NCBI GenBank assembly: GCA_039640495.1
Contig: CP046864.1
Location: 3,087,001-3,151,000, forward strand
Direction of reading: 5' to 3'
From: Rhodobacteraceae bacterium IMCC1335
GTDB lineage: Bacteria > Pseudomonadota > Alphaproteobacteria > Rhodobacterales > Rhodobacteraceae
Length of the DNA stretch: 64,000 bases
Part shown: positions 1 to 13,482 of the stretch, piece by piece
Position numbering within the stretch: position 1 is the first letter of the stretch
Layout of the letters: the number at the start of each line of letters is the position of its first letter
Notes under the pieces: generated by a model
Database searches by the model: none
Seen by the model: the letters and a program-made list of their open reading frames with translations, nothing else
What the model was told of the DNA's origin: nothing
Translations under genes and position numbers: made by a program

Positions 1-1126
1 CGCGGATCGCAAAGCGCAGCTTATCTTCCATCGCGATTGGCGCAATCAGTTCCACTTCGAACTTCAAGTTATCGCCCGGCATCACCATCTCTGTTCCCTC
101 GGGTAGGTTCACCGTTCCGGTCACATCCGTCGTACGGAAATAAAACTGGGGGCGGTAATTGGCAAAAAACGGCGTATGACGGCCACCCTCTTCCTTGGTC
201 AGAATATAGGCTTCAGCCTCAAACTTTGTATGCGGCTTCACAGAACCTGGCTTACACAGAACCTGACCCCGCTCAACGCCTTCACGATCAACACCGCGCA
301 ACAAGGCGCCGATATTGTCACCCGCCTCACCGCGATCCAGCAGCTTGCGGAACATTTCAACACCCGTACAGGTGGTTTTGCCCGTGTCACGAATGCCAAC
401 GATCTCAATCTCATCGCCCACATTGATCACACCGCGCTCAACCCGCCCGGTCACAACCGTACCACGGCCCGAGATTGAAAACACATCTTCGATCGGCATC
501 AAGAACGGCTGATCAATCGCGCGATCCGGCTGCGGGATATAGCTGTCAACAGCGGCCATCAGCTCAGAAATCTTCTCTTCACCGATATTCGCATCGCGGC
601 CCTCAAGCGCCGCCAAAGCAGAGCCGGCAACGATCGGAATATCATCACCTGGGTAATCATACGTGCTGAGAAGCTCGCGCACTTCCATCTCAACCAGCTC
701 AAGAAGCTCTTCGTCATCCACCTGGTCAACTTTGTTCAGGAACACAACCATCGAAGGAATGCCAACCTGACGGCCAAGCAAAATATGCTCGCGCGTTTGC
801 GGCATAGGGCCATCGGCCGCGTTCACAACCAAAATCGCGCCATCCATCTGCGCCGCACCCGTGATCATGTTTTTCACATAATCAGCATGGCCGGGGCAAT
901 CCACATGCGCGTAATGACGGCTTTCGGTTTCATATTCAACATGCGCCGTCGAAATCGTGATCCCGCGGGCTTTCTCTTCCGGCGCAGCGTCAATCTGATC
1001 ATAATCCTGAAATTCGCCAAATTGCTTCGTAATCGCAGCCGTCAATGTCGTCTTACCATGGTCAACGTGACCAATCGTGCCGATGTTGCAATGCGGCTTA
1101 CTACGCTCAAACTTTTCCTTTGCCAT
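1..1126 (-). CDS. tuf: Elongation factor Tu, copy 1 (3' end cut off by the window edge)
   Basis: EF-Tu is the GTPase that delivers aminoacyl-tRNA to the ribosome. The gene starts at the ATG at 1126 (protein begins [12 protein letters not shown]). The G1 loop GHVDHGKTT, the [10 protein letters not shown]3 motif and NKVD are all present. Comparison with the complete copy at 27500-28675 shows that the last 50 bases, including the stop, lie outside the window; the full protein would be 391 aa. An AAAGGAGGCC Shine-Dalgarno stretch precedes the ATG. It follows fusA by about 85 bp and is the last visible gene of the str operon. Every visible base of the gene matches copy 2. Confidence 0.98.
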   Translation of the reverse strand, partial: MAKEKFERSKPHCNIGTIGHVDHGKTTLTAAITKQFGEFQDYDQIDAAPEEKARGITISTAHVEYETESRHYAHVDCPGHADYVKNMITGAAQMDGAILVVNAADGPMPQTREHILLGRQVGIPSMVVFLNKVDQVDDEELLELVEMEVRELLSTYDYPGDDIPIVAGSALAALEGRDANIGEEKISELMAAVDSYIPQPDRAIDQPFLMPIEDVFSISGRGTVVTGRVERGVINVGDEIEIVGIRDTGKTTCTGVEMFRKLLDRGEAGDNIGALLRGVDREGVERGQVLCKPGSVKPHTKFEAEAYILTKEEGGRHTPFFANYRPQFYFRTTDVTGTVNLPEGTEMVMPGDNLKFEVELIAPIAMEDKLRFAIR

Positions 1127-1129
1127 GGT
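1..1129 (-). repeat. Direct repeat copy A (tuf coding sequence)
   Basis: Bases 1-1129 match 27550-28678 without a visible difference, in the same orientation. Identity stops three bases upstream of the start codon, where the two 5' flanks become unrelated. This is the usual pattern of duplicated tuf genes homogenised by gene conversion. Confidence 0.93.
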
Positions 1130-1211
1130 GGCCTCCTTTTTCGTTAGTTTACAAGACCGCTCTCGGCCCTAAAGTGTTGCTTTGGCATGGGCCCCAAGCC
1201 CATGCCCGTTT

Positions 1212-3329
1212 TTAGGCAAATTTTGACTGAATTTCTTCAGAGATATTCTGTGGAACCGGGTCGTAATGATCAAACGTCATCGTAAATTGCGCTCGCCCAG
1301 AAGACATAGACCGCAAGTTATTAATGTAACCGAACATATTCGCCAAAGGTACGAAGGCCTCAATCGCGATCGCGTTGCCACGTGGCTCTTGACCTTGCAC
1401 CTGACCCCGTCGGGAGGTCAGATCGCCAATGATGTTGCCTGTATAATCCTCAGGCGTTACAACTTCGACCTTCATGATCGGCTCAAGAAGCTTCGCGCCG
1501 GCTTTTCTCATCCCTTCGCGCATACACATCCGCGCAGCGATTTCAAATGCCAAAACCGAGCTATCCACATCATGAAACTTACCATCCAGCAGTGACACTT
1601 TGAAATCAATCACCGGGAAGCCCGCCAAGGGCCCACTATCCATAACTGACTTTATGCCTTTTTCAACGCCGGGGATATATTCTTTTGGAACTGCACCACC
1701 AACAATCCTGCTTTCAAATGAGTACCCTTCGCCAGGCTCTGTTGGCGTGATCACCAATTTCACTTCACCAAACTGCCCAGACCCACCAGACTGTTTTTTG
1801 TGCGTATACGTGTGCTCAACCTCATGGCCAATCGTCTCGCGATAAGCCACTTGCGGCGCACCAATATTGGCTTCCACTTTGAACTCACGCTTTAAGCGAT
1901 CCACCAAAATATCCAAATGCAGTTCGCCCATGCCCTTCATGATGGTCTGGCCACTCTCAAGATCAGTTTCCACCCGGAACGAGGGATCTTCTGCCGCCAA
2001 ACGCGCGAGACCTTGAGACATTTTCTCTTGGTCATTCTTGGTCTTCGGCTCGACTGCGATTTCAATCACTGGATCGGGGAAGGTCATTGTTTCCAGAATC
2101 ACCGGCTCTTTCACATCGCACAGCGTATCGCCCGTTGTCGTATCTTTCAAACCAGCAAGCGCGATAATATCTCCCGCGAATGCCTCTTCAATTTCCTCGC
2201 GATTGTTCGAGTGCATCATCATCATGCGGCCAACGCGCTCTTTTTTGCCCTTGGTCGAGTTAAAGATCCCGTCACCTTTATTCATCTTGCCTGAATAAAT
2301 GCGCGTAAATGTAAGCGTCCCCACGAAGGGGTCGTTCATGATTTTAAACGCAAGCGCTGAAAACGGCATATCGTCATCCGCACGGCGTGCAATATCACGG
2401 GTTTCTGTTTCGTCACCAGGACGGAAACCCATATAGTCAGCGACATCCAGCGGGCTCGGCAGATAATCAATCACAGCATTCAACAGCGGTTGTACGCCTT
2501 TGTTTTTGAAGGCCGAGCCGCATAAAATTGGAATGAATTTAATTTCGAGCGTCCCCTTGCGGATCAGCGCGCGCAGCGTGGCTGCATCGGGCTCTTCTCC
2601 CTCTAGATACGCCATCATCGCATCATCATCCATCTCAACCGCAGTTTCGATGAGCTTGGCGCGCCATTCGTCAGCAGTGTCCTGAAGGCTCTCGCGGATC
2701 GGGCGCAATTCCCATGTCGCGCCTAAATCTTCACCAACCCACACCCATTCCTGCATCGTTATCAGATCGACCAAGCCCTCAAGCTCGTTCTCTGCACCAA
2801 TAGGGATTTGGATCGGCGCAGGTACGGCGCCGGTGCGATCCTGAATCATCCGAACACAGTTGAAAAAATCTGCGCCAATTTTATCCATTTTATTCACGTA
2901 AACGATCCGCGGCACTTTATAGCGGTCAGCTTGACGCCACACGGTTTCGGTTTGCGGCTCAACACCTGCATTTGCATCCAAAACGGCGATTGCACCGTCT
3001 AAAACCGCCAAAGACCGCTCGACCTCAATCGTAAAATCAACGTGGCCCGGGGTGTCGATGATGTTCATACGGTGCTTGGGCGATTGCGCCGTCTCACCAT
3101 CTTCGGTGCGCTCCCAAAACGTGGTGGTCGCAGCGGAGGTGATTGTGATACCACGCTCTTGCTCTTGCTCCATCCAATCCATCGTTGCGGCACCATCATG
3201 CACCTCGCCAATGTTATGCGACTTCCCCGTGTAATACAGAATCCGCTCTGAGCAAGTGGTCTTACCCGCATCAATATGGGCCATAATGCCAAAATTACGG
3301 TATTCTTTTAGATTATATTCGCGCGCCAT
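1212..3329 (-). CDS. fusA: Elongation factor G
   Basis: EF-G is the translocation GTPase that moves tRNA and mRNA through the ribosome and works with RRF in recycling. The 705-aa length is normal for bacterial EF-G. The N-terminal GTPase domain shows AHIDAGKTT near residue 17, the switch II element DTPGHVDFT near residue 92, and NKMD. It is followed by the translation-factor domain II and the C-terminal domains ending in a segment starting [10 protein letters not shown], typical of domain V. It lies 20 bp downstream of rpsG and upstream of tuf on the minus strand, in standard str-operon order. The start [12 protein letters not shown] matches the family and has an AGAGG-type ribosome-binding site. 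Confidence 0.98.
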   Translation of the reverse strand: MAREYNLKEYRNFGIMAHIDAGKTTCSERILYYTGKSHNIGEVHDGAATMDWMEQEQERGITITSAATTTFWERTEDGETAQSPKHRMNIIDTPGHVDFTIEVERSLAVLDGAIAVLDANAGVEPQTETVWRQADRYKVPRIVYVNKMDKIGADFFNCVRMIQDRTGAVPAPIQIPIGAENELEGLVDLITMQEWVWVGEDLGATWELRPIRESLQDTADEWRAKLIETAVEMDDDAMMAYLEGEEPDAATLRALIRKGTLEIKFIPILCGSAFKNKGVQPLLNAVIDYLPSPLDVADYMGFRPGDETETRDIARRADDDMPFSALAFKIMNDPFVGTLTFTRIYSGKMNKGDGIFNSTKGKKERVGRMMMMHSNNREEIEEAFAGDIIALAGLKDTTTGDTLCDVKEPVILETMTFPDPVIEIAVEPKTKNDQEKMSQGLARLAAEDPSFRVETDLESGQTIMKGMGELHLDILVDRLKREFKVEANIGAPQVAYRETIGHEVEHTYTHKKQSGGSGQFGEVKLVITPTEPGEGYSFESRIVGGAVPKEYIPGVEKGIKSVMDSGPLAGFPVIDFKVSLLDGKFHDVDSSVLAFEIAARMCMREGMRKAGAKLLEPIMKVEVVTPEDYTGNIIGDLTSRRGQVQGQEPRGNAIAIEAFVPLANMFGYINNLRSMSSGRAQFTMTFDHYDPVPQNISEEIQSKFA

Positions 3330-3349
3330 TTCAGTGCAGCCTCTTTAAA

Positions 3350-3820
3350 TTACCAACGGTAGTGGCTAAATGCTTTATTCGCATCGGCCATTTTATGCGT
3401 GTCTTCGCGCTTTTTCACGGCGGAGCCGCGCGAATTTACAGCGTCTAAAAGCTCACCCGCAAGGCGTTCTTCCATCGTATTTTCGTTGCGGCTACGAGAC
3501 GCTTTGATCAACCAACGAATGGCCAACGCTTCGCGACGCTCGGGGCGCACCTCAACGGGGACCTGATAGGTGGCACCACCAACGCGGCGCGAACGCACCT
3601 CAACGGCTGGCTTGATATTATCCAACGCTTCGTGAAACACCTCAACGGGCGCGCGCTTGATTTTATCCTCAACCCGGTCCAACGCGTTATATACAATGGT
3701 CTCAGCGATCGATTTCTTACCATCAATCATCAGGTTGTTCATAAATTTCGAAATAACCCGATCGCCAAATTTGGCATCGGGTAAAATTTCACGTTTTTCG
3801 GCGGCGTGGCGACGAGACAT
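3350..3820 (-). CDS. rpsG: 30S ribosomal protein S7
   Basis: S7 nucleates assembly of the 30S head by binding the 3' major domain of 16S rRNA and contacts E-site tRNA. The 156-aa length and the start [15 protein letters not shown] are those of alphaproteobacterial S7. The conserved helical core ([19 protein letters not shown]) and the C-terminal segment with [15 protein letters not shown] are present. It sits 12 bp downstream of rpsL and 20 bp upstream of fusA, so all three are probably one transcript. In other bacteria S7 autoregulates this operon; no specific site was identified here. Confidence 0.98.
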   Translation of the reverse strand: MSRRHAAEKREILPDAKFGDRVISKFMNNLMIDGKKSIAETIVYNALDRVEDKIKRAPVEVFHEALDNIKPAVEVRSRRVGGATYQVPVEVRPERREALAIRWLIKASRSRNENTMEERLAGELLDAVNSRGSAVKKREDTHKMADANKAFSHYRW

Positions 3821-3832
3821 TTGTTAATCCTT

Positions 3833-4204
3833 TTATTTCGGACGCTTGGCGCCATATTTAGAGCGGCGCTGTTTACGATCTTTAACCCCTTGCGTGTCTA
3901 GAACACCGCGCAAGATATGATAACGAACACCAGGAAGGTCTTTTACGCGACCCCCGCGGATCAAAACCACTGAGTGTTCTTGAAGGTTATGCTTTTCACC
4001 CGGGATGTAGCTGATCACCTCAAACCCATTTGTTAAGCGCACTTTTGCAACTTTCCGCATGGCTGAGTTCGGCTTTTTCGGCGTGGTGGTGTAAACGCGC
4101 GTGCACACACCGCGTTTTTGTGGACACTCCTGCAAATGCATGGATTTGGAGCGTTTTACTTTGGGCTGCCGCGGCTTGCGGATCAGCTGTTGTATCGTTG
4201 GCAT
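3833..4204 (-). CDS. rpsL: 30S ribosomal protein S12
   Basis: S12 lies at the decoding centre of the 30S subunit and affects accuracy and streptomycin response. The start chosen is the ATG at 4204 ([13 protein letters not shown]), giving 123 aa; an in-frame upstream extension has no family support. The conserved [20 protein letters not shown] segment holds the wild-type lysine associated with streptomycin sensitivity, and the second key region also looks wild type. It is the first gene of the str operon. A leader of roughly 220 nt separates it from a strong promoter-like sequence at 4431-4459. Confidence 0.98.
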   Translation of the reverse strand: MPTIQQLIRKPRQPKVKRSKSMHLQECPQKRGVCTRVYTTTPKKPNSAMRKVAKVRLTNGFEVISYIPGEKHNLQEHSVVLIRGGRVKDLPGVRYHILRGVLDTQGVKDRKQRRSKYGAKRPK

Positions 4205-4850
4205 TCCGGTTATTCCCCGTTCGCTCGTCGTTTCTGGGCGCATGAGCGCAGCCCATGCAGTTCATTCTTCTGTGCCAAACGCGTCCGCATAACACAAACA
4301 CCGCACCGGTCCCCTCGTTCTTGGGAACGACGCGGTGGGTTTTCCAGAGGATCGAGGCACTGCCTGGATCTTGACCACTTCAATTCTGAAGCCAAAGCCA
4401 GAGAAACATCCCATGACTCGACGTGTCGTGCGTATAGGGGGAGTCGGAACGCTTGTCAACAGCCTGAAAAGCTGCGGCTTTACCCCGGCAGATCGAGCCG
4501 AAGAAAGTCGTGGTCGCGCCGTCTGACCGCTTTGCGATATCCGGCGACAACCCTCTTATATTACGGGTTTTATTTCAAAGCCCATGCATCAAATCCCGAA
4601 ATTCAACCAGCGTTTGGATCATGCGTTTTAGCTGGATAAAAAATCAACATAGAACGCCTTACCAATGTTGCAAGCATCTTCACACGCCACCGCGATTTAC
4701 GGCCCGCGTCACTGCTTGATTCCGCCTTTGCCAACCAGTACTCCGCAGTGTTTCAACCGGCCTGAAATAGCGCTCTTCTGCAAGTTTGAGATATCTTAAC
4801 AGCGCGCTCAGGGCGCAGATATGCGCAGCGCTTGATCCGATCAACGCTTA
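4205..4850. other. Gene-free spacer between rpoC terminator and rpsL
   Basis: This stretch of about 650 bp has no convincing gene. The open frames in it lack ribosome-binding sites and resemble no protein family. It holds the rpsL promoter (4431-4459) and the untranslated leader of the str operon. The part nearest rpoC shows nothing recognisable. Confidence 0.6.
4431..4459 (-). promoter_or_regulatory. Sigma70-type promoter of the str operon
   Basis: On the minus strand a consensus -35 box TTGACA (4459-4454) and a -10 box TATACG (4436-4431) are separated by exactly 17 bp. Transcription would start near 4424 and run into rpsL, rpsG, fusA and tuf. Confidence 0.68.
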
Positions 4851-4883
4851 TAAAAAAAGCCCGACTTAAGGCCGGGCTTTTTT
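4851..4883 (-). terminator. Rho-independent terminator of the rif operon (after rpoC)
   Basis: Just past the rpoC stop, the minus strand reads GCCCGGC, loop CTTAA, GTCGGGC, then seven T residues. The stem is 7 bp with one G-U pair. The plus strand also has a run of T after the stem, so it may work in both directions. Confidence 0.85.
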
Positions 4884-4906
4884 AAATTTTTAACAGCAAA
4901 AGGTGT

Positions 4907-7900
4907 TTAGCTTTCGCTTGTCGTAGCCTCTTTAAACACATCATCTTCGCTGGGTGCGGCTAAGGCGGCCGCAGCCTGAGCTTCCTCGCGGCGCGCTTCC
5001 AGCACCACATTGTCACGCTCTGTGGCGATACGGCGAACTTGTTGCGTTGCGCCCCCTGTGCCCGCTGGAATAAGCCGCCCAACGATCACGTTTTCCTTAA
5101 GACCAACCAATTTGTCCCGCTTGCCTTGCACCGACGCCTCGGTCAGAACACGTGTGGTTTCCTGGAACGATGCGGCAGAGATAAACGAGCGCGTTTGCAA
5201 GGATGCTTTTGTGATGCCCAGCAAAATAGGTTCACCCTGCGCCGGACGCCCGCCTTTTGAAAGGGCTTTTTCATTTGCAGCGTCAAATTCAGCCTTATCA
5301 ACATGTTCGCCTTTCAGCAATGTGGTATCGCCGCTCTCGGCGATTTCCCATTTCTGCAGCATCTGGCGTACGATCACCTCGATATGCTTGTCGTTGATTT
5401 TCACGCCTTGCAAACGATATACATCCTGCACCTCATCGATCATGTAATTTGCCAGAGCTTCAATGCCCATAATTGCCAGAATATCATGCGGGGCTGGGTT
5501 ACCATCCATGATATAATCGCCTTTTTGAACAAAATCGCCCTCGGCAACCGGAATATGCTTTCCTTTTGGAACCATATACTCGACGAGATCCAGCGATTCA
5601 TCGGCCGGTTCAATGCTGATCCGGCGCTTGTTTTTATAATCGCGCCCAAAACGTACATATCCATCGACTTCCGCGATAATCGCATGATCTTTTGGACGGC
5701 GCGCCTCAAACAATTCAGCAACCCGCGGCAAACCACCTGTGATATCTTTTGTTTTGGCCCCTTCACGCGGAATACGTGCAACCACATCCCCCGCTTTCAC
5801 CTCTTGACCATCTTCCACCGACAAGATCGCATCAACCGACATTGGGTAGGTGATCGGATTACCCGCCTCATTGCGCACAGGCTCGCCATCTTCACCAGCA
5901 AGGATAATTTCAGGCTTCAATTCGCTGCCCTTTGCGGCAGCGCGCCAGTCAATCACAATTTTCTGCGTCATCCCGGTAGCGTCATCGGTTTCTTCACGCA
6001 CCGCAACGCCATTGGCCAGATCCACATGTTTGGCGACACCGGCTTTTTCGGCGATGATCGGCAAAGTATAGGGATCCCACTCAAACAATTTATCGCCGCG
6101 TTCGACCTTGGCCCCTTCGGCAACAAATAACTTCGTGCCATAGCCCAATTTATGACTGGCCAATTCATCACCATTTTCATCTAGGATGCGCAACTTCATA
6201 TTGCGCCCCATGACCAACATGTCGCCCTGCGCGTTTTTCAAGGTTTGCGGGTTCTCAAAGTCGATCACACCACTTTGGTTGGCTTCCAAGAAGGATTGCT
6301 GGCCCCCTTGCGCAACGCCGCCAATGTGGAATGTCCGCATTGTCAGCTGCGTGCCAGGTTCACCGATTGACTGCGCCGCGATAATGCCCACCGCTTCGCC
6401 CGTATTCACGATGGTACCACGCGCAAGATCACGCCCGTAGCACAATGCACAAACGCCCTCTTCAGCTTCGCAGGTTAAAGGAGAGCGGATGCGCGCTGTT
6501 TGCAGACCCGCATCATCGATCTTATCGGCCATAATCTCATCGATCAGCTCGCCTTTTGCGACCAACACGTCTTCCGATCCGGGGCGTAAAATATCCTCGG
6601 CGGCAACCCGGCCCAACACGCGCTCGGCCAGCGATGAAACAACTTCCCCATCATTGACGGCCGTTTCAGCCGTGATGGATTGTTCGGTACCACAATCATT
6701 CATGCGCACAATGCAATCTTGTGCAACATCAACCAAACGCCGGGTCAAATATCCAGAGTTCGCTGTTTTCAACGCTGTATCCGACAAGCCCTTACGCGCA
6801 CCGTGGGTCGAGTTGAAATATTCGAGCACCGTCAAACCTTCTTTAAAGTTTGAAATGATCGGCGTTTCAATAATATCCCCGTTCGGCTTGGCCATCAGGC
6901 CACGCATGCCGCCCAATTGCTTCATCTGGGTAACCGATCCACGCGCGCCCGAATGAGCCATCATATAAACGCTGTTCGGCTCGCTTTCAGATCCGTCATC
7001 ATCCAAGCGCGGCGCCGAAATCGTATTCATCATCGCCTCAGTGACTTTATCGTTACATTTTGACCAGGAATCGACAACTTTGTTATATTTCTCGCCCTGT
7101 GTGATCAGGCCATCCATATATTGCTGTTCGAAATCTTTGACTTGCTGGCGCGTCGTATCAACGATCCCCCATTTATCATCAGGGATAACCATATCGTCTT
7201 TGCCGAATGAGATACCGGCTTTGAACGCTTCTCTGAAGCCCATGGTCATGATTTGATCGCAGAAAATAACCGATTCTTTCTGACCGCAATAGCGATAGAC
7301 GGTATCGATCACCTTTTGGACATCTTTCTTTCTGAGCAAACCGTTCACCAAACCAAACGGTGCTTTGTTATTCGCCGGTAAAAGAGCGCCCAGGCGCACG
7401 CGCCCCGGTGTGGTTTCAAAGCGTTGCATCACTTCGCTGCCATGCTCATCTATTTGTGGAATACGCGCAGTGATTTTGGCATGCAAATGCACAGTGCCAT
7501 TGTCGAGTGCGTATTGCACTTCCTCGATCGAGCTGAACATCATGCCTTCACCTTTCATGCCTTCTCGCATGATCGTGGTGTAATACAGACCCAAAATCAT
7601 ATCCTGCGAAGGCACGATAATAGGGGCTCCATTGGCCGGTGACAGCACGTTATTGGTGGACATCATCAACACGCGGGCTTCCAGCTGGGCTTCCAAGCTG
7701 AGCGGCACATGTACGGCCATTTGGTCACCGTCAAAATCGGCGTTGAAAGCAGAGCAGACAAGCGGATGCAGCTGAATTGCTTTGCCTTCTATCAAAACCG
7801 GCTCAAAAGCTTGAATGCCCAACCGGTGCAAGGTGGGCGCGCGGTTCAACATCACCGGGTGTTCGCGGATCACTTCATCCAGAATATCCCATACTTCAGG

Positions 7901-9124
7901 ACGCTCTTTTTCAACAAGTTTCTTAGCTTGCTTCACCGTGCTTGACAGCCCTTTGGCCTCAAGGCGCGAATAGATAAACGGTTTGAACAATTCGAGCGCC
8001 ATTTTCTTAGGCAAGCCACATTGATGCAGCTTCAGCTCAGGGCCCGTCACGATCACCGAACGGCCAGAAAAATCGACGCGTTTTCCAAGCAAGTTTTGAC
8101 GGAAACGGCCCTGTTTGCCTTTCAGCATGTCCGACAGCGATTTCAGCGGCCGCTTATTGGCACCGGTGATCACGCGTCCCCGGCGGCCATTGTCAAATAA
8201 CGCATCCACAGATTCCTGCAGCATCCGCTTTTCATTGCGAACGATAATATCGGGCGCGCGCAATTCGATCAGCCGCTTCAAACGGTTATTCCGATTGATC
8301 ACACGGCGATAAAGATCGTTCAAATCCGACGTTGCAAACCGGCCACCATCCAGAGGCACCAAGGGGCGCAGCTCCGGCGGAATCACCGGCACGACAGTGA
8401 GGATCATCCATTCCGGACGGTTGCCCGATTCCAAAAAGCTTTCAACCACTTTCAAGCGCTTGATAATTTTTTTCGGTTTCAACTCACCCGTGGCTTCTTT
8501 GAGATCCGCGCGCAATTGCTCTGCTTCGGATTCCAAATCGATCGCCGCGAGCATTTCGCGGATCGCTTCCGCGCCGATATTGGCGGTAAACGCATCCATA
8601 CCGAACGTATCTTGCGCGTCCATATACTCTTCTTCGGTCATCATCTGACCATAGGTCAAATCGGTCAGACCAGGTTCGATCACCACATAGTTTTCAAAAT
8701 ACAGCACGCGTTCCAAATCACGCAGCGTCATATCCAGCATCAAGCCAATCCGCGATGGCAGCGACTTTAAGAACCAAATATGCGCGACGGGTGAGGCCAG
8801 TTCGATATGCCCCATACGCTCCCGGCGGACCTTTTGCAGCGTCACTTCAACGCCACATTTTTCGCAAACAACGCCGCGATACTTCATTCGTTTATATTTG
8901 CCGCACAGACATTCGTAATCTTTGGTTGGGCCAAAAATTCGCGCGCAGAATAAGCCATCACGCTCGGGCTTAAAAGTCCGGTAATTGATCGTTTCGGGCT
9001 TTTTAATCTCACCGAAAGACCATGAAAGTATCCGCTCTGGGCTGGCCAAAGAGACTTTGATCTCATCGAAAACTTTAGGTGAGGTTAACGGGTTAAACGG
9101 GTTGTTTGTCAGTTCCTGGTTCAT
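4907..9124 (-). CDS. rpoC: DNA-directed RNA polymerase subunit beta'
   Basis: The beta' subunit carries the catalytic magnesium site. The motif [12 protein letters not shown], with its three aspartates, is present. The N-terminal zinc ribbon has cysteines in [19 protein letters not shown], and the second cysteine set lies in [15 protein letters not shown]. The start is the ATG at 9124 ([13 protein letters not shown]), giving 1,405 aa, because AGAGGA lies 7-8 nt upstream; the 20-codon upstream extension overlaps the end of rpoB and lacks family support. It is 49 bp after rpoB, co-transcribed, and followed by a hairpin terminator. Confidence 0.98.
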   Translation of the reverse strand: MNQELTNNPFNPLTSPKVFDEIKVSLASPERILSWSFGEIKKPETINYRTFKPERDGLFCARIFGPTKDYECLCGKYKRMKYRGVVCEKCGVEVTLQKVRRERMGHIELASPVAHIWFLKSLPSRIGLMLDMTLRDLERVLYFENYVVIEPGLTDLTYGQMMTEEEYMDAQDTFGMDAFTANIGAEAIREMLAAIDLESEAEQLRADLKEATGELKPKKIIKRLKVVESFLESGNRPEWMILTVVPVIPPELRPLVPLDGGRFATSDLNDLYRRVINRNNRLKRLIELRAPDIIVRNEKRMLQESVDALFDNGRRGRVITGANKRPLKSLSDMLKGKQGRFRQNLLGKRVDFSGRSVIVTGPELKLHQCGLPKKMALELFKPFIYSRLEAKGLSSTVKQAKKLVEKERPEVWDILDEVIREHPVMLNRAPTLHRLGIQAFEPVLIEGKAIQLHPLVCSAFNADFDGDQMAVHVPLSLEAQLEARVLMMSTNNVLSPANGAPIIVPSQDMILGLYYTTIMREGMKGEGMMFSSIEEVQYALDNGTVHLHAKITARIPQIDEHGSEVMQRFETTPGRVRLGALLPANNKAPFGLVNGLLRKKDVQKVIDTVYRYCGQKESVIFCDQIMTMGFREAFKAGISFGKDDMVIPDDKWGIVDTTRQQVKDFEQQYMDGLITQGEKYNKVVDSWSKCNDKVTEAMMNTISAPRLDDDGSESEPNSVYMMAHSGARGSVTQMKQLGGMRGLMAKPNGDIIETPIISNFKEGLTVLEYFNSTHGARKGLSDTALKTANSGYLTRRLVDVAQDCIVRMNDCGTEQSITAETAVNDGEVVSSLAERVLGRVAAEDILRPGSEDVLVAKGELIDEIMADKIDDAGLQTARIRSPLTCEAEEGVCALCYGRDLARGTIVNTGEAVGIIAAQSIGEPGTQLTMRTFHIGGVAQGGQQSFLEANQSGVIDFENPQTLKNAQGDMLVMGRNMKLRILDENGDELASHKLGYGTKLFVAEGAKVERGDKLFEWDPYTLPIIAEKAGVAKHVDLANGVAVREETDDATGMTQKIVIDWRAAAKGSELKPEIILAGEDGEPVRNEAGNPITYPMSVDAILSVEDGQEVKAGDVVARIPREGAKTKDITGGLPRVAELFEARRPKDHAIIAEVDGYVRFGRDYKNKRRISIEPADESLDLVEYMVPKGKHIPVAEGDFVQKGDYIMDGNPAPHDILAIMGIEALANYMIDEVQDVYRLQGVKINDKHIEVIVRQMLQKWEIAESGDTTLLKGEHVDKAEFDAANEKALSKGGRPAQGEPILLGITKASLQTRSFISAASFQETTRVLTEASVQGKRDKLVGLKENVIVGRLIPAGTGGATQQVRRIATERDNVVLEARREEAQAAAALAAPSEDDVFKEATTSES

Positions 9125-9173
9125 TTTAATTCCTCTAATTGGAGACAGAAAGGTGGAGGCGTGGGCAAAAGCC

Positions 9174-12100
9174 CTACGCATCATCCTCCGTGTCCAAGAG
9201 TTCCATATTCAGGCCGAGACCACGGACTTCCTTCACCAAAACATTGAAGGATTCCGGAATGCCCGCTTCGAAGTTATCTTCACCTTTAACGATGCTTTCA
9301 TAGACTTTCGTCCGCCCTGCAACGTCATCGGATTTAACCGTCAACATTTCTTGCAATGTGTAAGCCGCGCCGTAAGCTTCCAAAGCCCAAACTTCCATTT
9401 CACCAAAGCGCTGGCCGCCAAATTGGGCTTTACCACCCAATGGCTGCTGCGTGACCAAGCTGTAGGGCCCAGTTGAGCGTGCGTGGATTTTATCATCCAC
9501 CAAGTGATGTAGCTTCAGCAGGTATTTTATCCCAACCGTGACCGGACGGGTGAATTGCTCACCTGTGCGGCCATCAAACAGGATCGATTGGCCCGATTGA
9601 TCAAAACCAGCCCGCACCAGCGCGTCATTCACATCGCCTTCTTTGGCGCCATCAAATACCGGTGTCGCGATCGGCACGCCATTGCAGACATTGCCCGCCG
9701 CTTCAACCAAACTGTCTTCATCCATACTGGCAATGCCTTCTTCGTAGACATCATCACCATATGCCAGACGCATTGCCTCACGCACCGGCGTCAAATCACC
9801 CGAACGACGATAATCATTCAAGGATTCATCGATATTCACGCCCAGACCGCGCGCCGCCCACCCCATATGGGTTTCTAAGATTTGGCCCACATTCATACGC
9901 GAAGGCACGCCCAGAGGGTTCAAACAGAAATCAACAGGCGTTCCATCTGCCAAGAAAGGCATATCTTCCATTGGCACAACCTTTGAGATCACCCCTTTAT
10001 TGCCGTGACGGCCGGCCATTTTATCGCCTGGCTGCAGCTTACGCTTCACCGCGATAAAGACTTTTACCATTTTCATAACGCCAGGGGGCAGATCATCACC
10101 GCGGCGCACTTTTTCAACTTTATCTTCAAAGCGGGCGTCTAGAATCCGCTTTTGCACTTCATATTGCTCGTGCAAGGCCTCAACGATCTTCGCATCGCCC
10201 TCTTCGCTCAACGCCAATTGCCACCACTGGCCACGGCTCAGACTCTCAAGCAAATCTTCGTCAATCACCGCATTGGCTTTCACGCCTTTCGGACCTTTAA
10301 GAGCCGTCTTGCCAATGATCATGCTGCGCAGACGGGCATAGATGTTGCGATCCAAAATCGCCAGCTCGTCATCGCGGTCTCGCGCCAAACGCTCAACCTC
10401 TTCACGCTCAATTTGCAAAGCACGCTCATCTTTTTCAACACCATGGCGATTAAACACGCGCACTTCGACAACCGTACCAAAATCGCCCGGCTTAACGCGC
10501 AAAGATGTATCGCGCACATCCGACGCTTTCTCACCAAAGATCGCTCTGAGAAGCTTTTCTTCAGGCGTCATTGGGCTTTCGCCTTTGGGAGTGATTTTTC
10601 CCACCAGAATATCACCTGGCTCTACATCAGCACCAATATAAACGATCCCCGCCTCATCCAAATTGCGCAGCGCTTCTTCGCCAACATTTGGAATATCACG
10701 CGTGATTTCTTCAGGGCCAAGCTTGGTGTCGCGCGCCGCCACTTCAAATTCTTCAATATGAACCGACGTAAACACATCATCGCGCGCCACGCGCTCTGAA
10801 ATCAAAATTGAATCTTCGTAATTATAGCCGTTCCAAGGCATAAACGCGACCACCACGTTTTTACCTAAAGCCAATTCACCTAAATCAGTTGACGGCCCGT
10901 CAGCGATCACTTCGCCTTTAGACACCGCTTGCCCCACTTTAATGAGTGGGCGCTGGTTGATGCAAGTATTTTGGTTGCTGCGCTGGAATTTACGCATCCG
11001 GTAAATATCAACACCCGCATCGCCAAGATCCAGATCTTCGGTCGCCCGGATAACGATCCGCTGCGCGTCAACCTGATCCACGACACCGGCGCGTTTCGCC
11101 ATAATCGCCGCACCGGAATCTCGCGCTACGATTTCTTCGATGCCCGTGCCAACCAAAGGCGCCTCGGCCCGTAGCAAAGGCACTGCCTGACGTTGCATGT
11201 TCGAGCCCATCAAAGCGCGGTTCGCATCGTCATTTTCCAAAAACGGAATTAGCGAGGCCGCAACCGATACCAACTGCTTTGGGCTCACATCGATCAGGTC
11301 AACATTTTCAACGGGCGCAAGCGTGTAATCGCCAGATTGCCGCGTGCTCACCAGATCATTCACAAAGCGTCCGTTCTCGTCCAATTTCGCGTTGGCTTGC
11401 GCCACCGTATGGCGCATTTCTTCTGTGGCAGAGAGGTAATGTACCTCATCCGTCACCGTGGCATCCTTCACGATCCGATAGGGCGTTTCGATAAAACCAT
11501 ATTTGTTCACGCGTGCAAAGGTTGCCAATGAGTTGATTAGGCCAATATTTGGCCCCTCGGGCGTTTCAATCGGACACATGCGCCCGTAATGTGTTGCGTG
11601 CACGTCGCGCACCTCAAAACCGGCCCGCTCGCGCGTTAACCCGCCTGGGCCAAGCGCCGATAGGCGGCGTTTGTGAGTGACTTCAGAAAGAGGGTTGGTT
11701 TGGTCCATAAATTGCGATAATTGGCTTGACCCAAAGAATTCGCGCACGGCGGCAGCAGCCGGTTTCGCGTTGATCAAATCCTGGGGCATCACAGTATCGA
11801 TTTCGACCGATGACATACGCTCTTTAATCGCGCGCTCCATCCGCAGCAATCCGACCCGATATTGGTTTTCCATCAACTCGCCAACCGAACGTACCCGCCG
11901 ATTGCCCAAGTGATCAATATCGTCGATATCACCCTTGCCATCGCGCAGCTCAACCAACGCCTTGATGCAAGATACAATATCTTCTTTGCGCAATGTGCGC
12001 TGCGTATCTTCTGCCTCAAGCGCCAGACGCATATTCATTTTCACGCGGCCAACCGCAGATAAATCATAGCGCTCGCTATCGAAAAACAGAGTGTCAAACA

Positions 12101-13310
12101 GAGCAGAAGCGGCATCTACGGTGGGCGGTTCGCCCGGGCGCATGACGCGGTAAATATCCATCAGTGCGGTATCACGGCTGAGGTTTTTATCCTGCATCAT
12201 GGTGTTGCGCATATAGGGGCCAACATTGACGTTATCGATATCGAGTACGGGAATATCGACAAAACCAGCATCCATCAGATCTTTCAACGATCCACCGATC
12301 ATTTCGCCTTCTTTATCGTATTCCGCGGTCAGTTCCTCACCCGCTTCTACGTAAATCGCGCCGGTTTCCTCATTGATCAAATCTTGAGACACAAATTTAC
12401 CAATGATTTGGTCAAATGGTACCAAAAGCTCGGTTACTTTGCCCTCATCGATCAATTTTTTCACCGCGCGGGGAGTTACTTTTTTACCGGCTTCGGCAAT
12501 CACTTCACCCGTCGCCGCATCGATTAGATCATAAATTGGGCGGGTGCCGCGCACGCGCTCTGGGAAGAATTTCGTCTTCCACCCTTTGCCTTTCACGACC
12601 TGGAAATTCACCGTATCATAATAAGCGCTCATGATGCCTTCTTGATCCAGGCCAAGCGCATAAAGCAGCGTGGTTACCGGCAATTTACGACGGCGATCGA
12701 TCCGCGCAAACACCAGGTCTTTGGCGTCAAATTCAAAATCAAGCCAAGACCCGCGATAGGGAATGATCCGGCAGGCGAATAACAGCTTACCCGAGCTGTG
12801 CGTTTTGCCTTTATCATGATCGAAAAATACCCCAGGAGAGCGATGCATCTGTGACACGATCACACGTTCGGTCCCGTTGACAACAAAGGTGCCATTCGGT
12901 GTCATCAAGGGCATATCGCCCATGAACACATCTTGCTCTTTAATGTCTTTTACCGATTTGGCGCCCGTACCTTCATCGACATCAAACACGATCAACCGCA
13001 GCGTGACCTTGAGCGGAGCGCTATAGGTCATATCACGTTGCTGGCATTCCTCGACGTCATATTTGGGCTTTTCTAAATCATAGCCAACAAATTCAAGCAC
13101 AGAGGTTTCGTTGAAATCTTTGATTGGAAACACCGATTGGAAAACCCCTTTGATGCCTTCGCCATCAGTGGGAATTTCCGCCTCGCCAGAGCGCAAAAAC
13201 AAATCATAAGATGATTTTTGCACTTCAATCAGGTTTGGCATGTCAAGAACTTCGCGAATTTTTCCGTAATATTTACGCAAACGCTTCTGGCCGAGATATG
13301 ATTGAGCCAT
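9174..13310 (-). CDS. rpoB: DNA-directed RNA polymerase subunit beta
   Basis: The beta subunit forms one half of the polymerase active cleft and is the rifampicin target. The start is the ATG at 13310 ([20 protein letters not shown]), giving 1,378 aa. The rifampicin region contains [20 protein letters not shown] followed by [11 protein letters not shown] and appears wild type. The active-site segment with [12 protein letters not shown] and the C-terminal [19 protein letters not shown] are present. Upstream lies a long stem-loop after rplL; downstream is rpoC. No separate promoter was recognised, so transcription probably comes from the upstream ribosomal genes. Confidence 0.98.
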   Translation of the reverse strand: MAQSYLGQKRLRKYYGKIREVLDMPNLIEVQKSSYDLFLRSGEAEIPTDGEGIKGVFQSVFPIKDFNETSVLEFVGYDLEKPKYDVEECQQRDMTYSAPLKVTLRLIVFDVDEGTGAKSVKDIKEQDVFMGDMPLMTPNGTFVVNGTERVIVSQMHRSPGVFFDHDKGKTHSSGKLLFACRIIPYRGSWLDFEFDAKDLVFARIDRRRKLPVTTLLYALGLDQEGIMSAYYDTVNFQVVKGKGWKTKFFPERVRGTRPIYDLIDAATGEVIAEAGKKVTPRAVKKLIDEGKVTELLVPFDQIIGKFVSQDLINEETGAIYVEAGEELTAEYDKEGEMIGGSLKDLMDAGFVDIPVLDIDNVNVGPYMRNTMMQDKNLSRDTALMDIYRVMRPGEPPTVDAASALFDTLFFDSERYDLSAVGRVKMNMRLALEAEDTQRTLRKEDIVSCIKALVELRDGKGDIDDIDHLGNRRVRSVGELMENQYRVGLLRMERAIKERMSSVEIDTVMPQDLINAKPAAAAVREFFGSSQLSQFMDQTNPLSEVTHKRRLSALGPGGLTRERAGFEVRDVHATHYGRMCPIETPEGPNIGLINSLATFARVNKYGFIETPYRIVKDATVTDEVHYLSATEEMRHTVAQANAKLDENGRFVNDLVSTRQSGDYTLAPVENVDLIDVSPKQLVSVAASLIPFLENDDANRALMGSNMQRQAVPLLRAEAPLVGTGIEEIVARDSGAAIMAKRAGVVDQVDAQRIVIRATEDLDLGDAGVDIYRMRKFQRSNQNTCINQRPLIKVGQAVSKGEVIADGPSTDLGELALGKNVVVAFMPWNGYNYEDSILISERVARDDVFTSVHIEEFEVAARDTKLGPEEITRDIPNVGEEALRNLDEAGIVYIGADVEPGDILVGKITPKGESPMTPEEKLLRAIFGEKASDVRDTSLRVKPGDFGTVVEVRVFNRHGVEKDERALQIEREEVERLARDRDDELAILDRNIYARLRSMIIGKTALKGPKGVKANAVIDEDLLESLSRGQWWQLALSEEGDAKIVEALHEQYEVQKRILDARFEDKVEKVRRGDDLPPGVMKMVKVFIAVKRKLQPGDKMAGRHGNKGVISKVVPMEDMPFLADGTPVDFCLNPLGVPSRMNVGQILETHMGWAARGLGVNIDESLNDYRRSGDLTPVREAMRLAYGDDVYEEGIASMDEDSLVEAAGNVCNGVPIATPVFDGAKEGDVNDALVRAGFDQSGQSILFDGRTGEQFTRPVTVGIKYLLKLHHLVDDKIHARSTGPYSLVTQQPLGGKAQFGGQRFGEMEVWALEAYGAAYTLQEMLTVKSDDVAGRTKVYESIVKGEDNFEAGIPESFNVLVKEVRGLGLNMELLDTEDDA

Positions 13311-13482
13311 GGATATAGTACCTTTCAGTTTTCTCACCGGACGCGCGCGCTGTCGGGTACCAGCCGCGCCCCCATACGAGATCGCAAGATAAGATCAATG
13401 CCTGGCTTTCACCCAACGAAAGCCTCCCGATCTATTTATCCTGCCCAACAAAATGCCCGGTGGAGTGGGCACTTTCTAAGAC

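Noticed and set aside
4118..4639. 173-codon plus-strand ORF upstream of and overlapping rpsL
   Set aside because: It is antisense to rpsL and its leader, with no start signal and an arginine/serine-rich composition typical of antisense frames.
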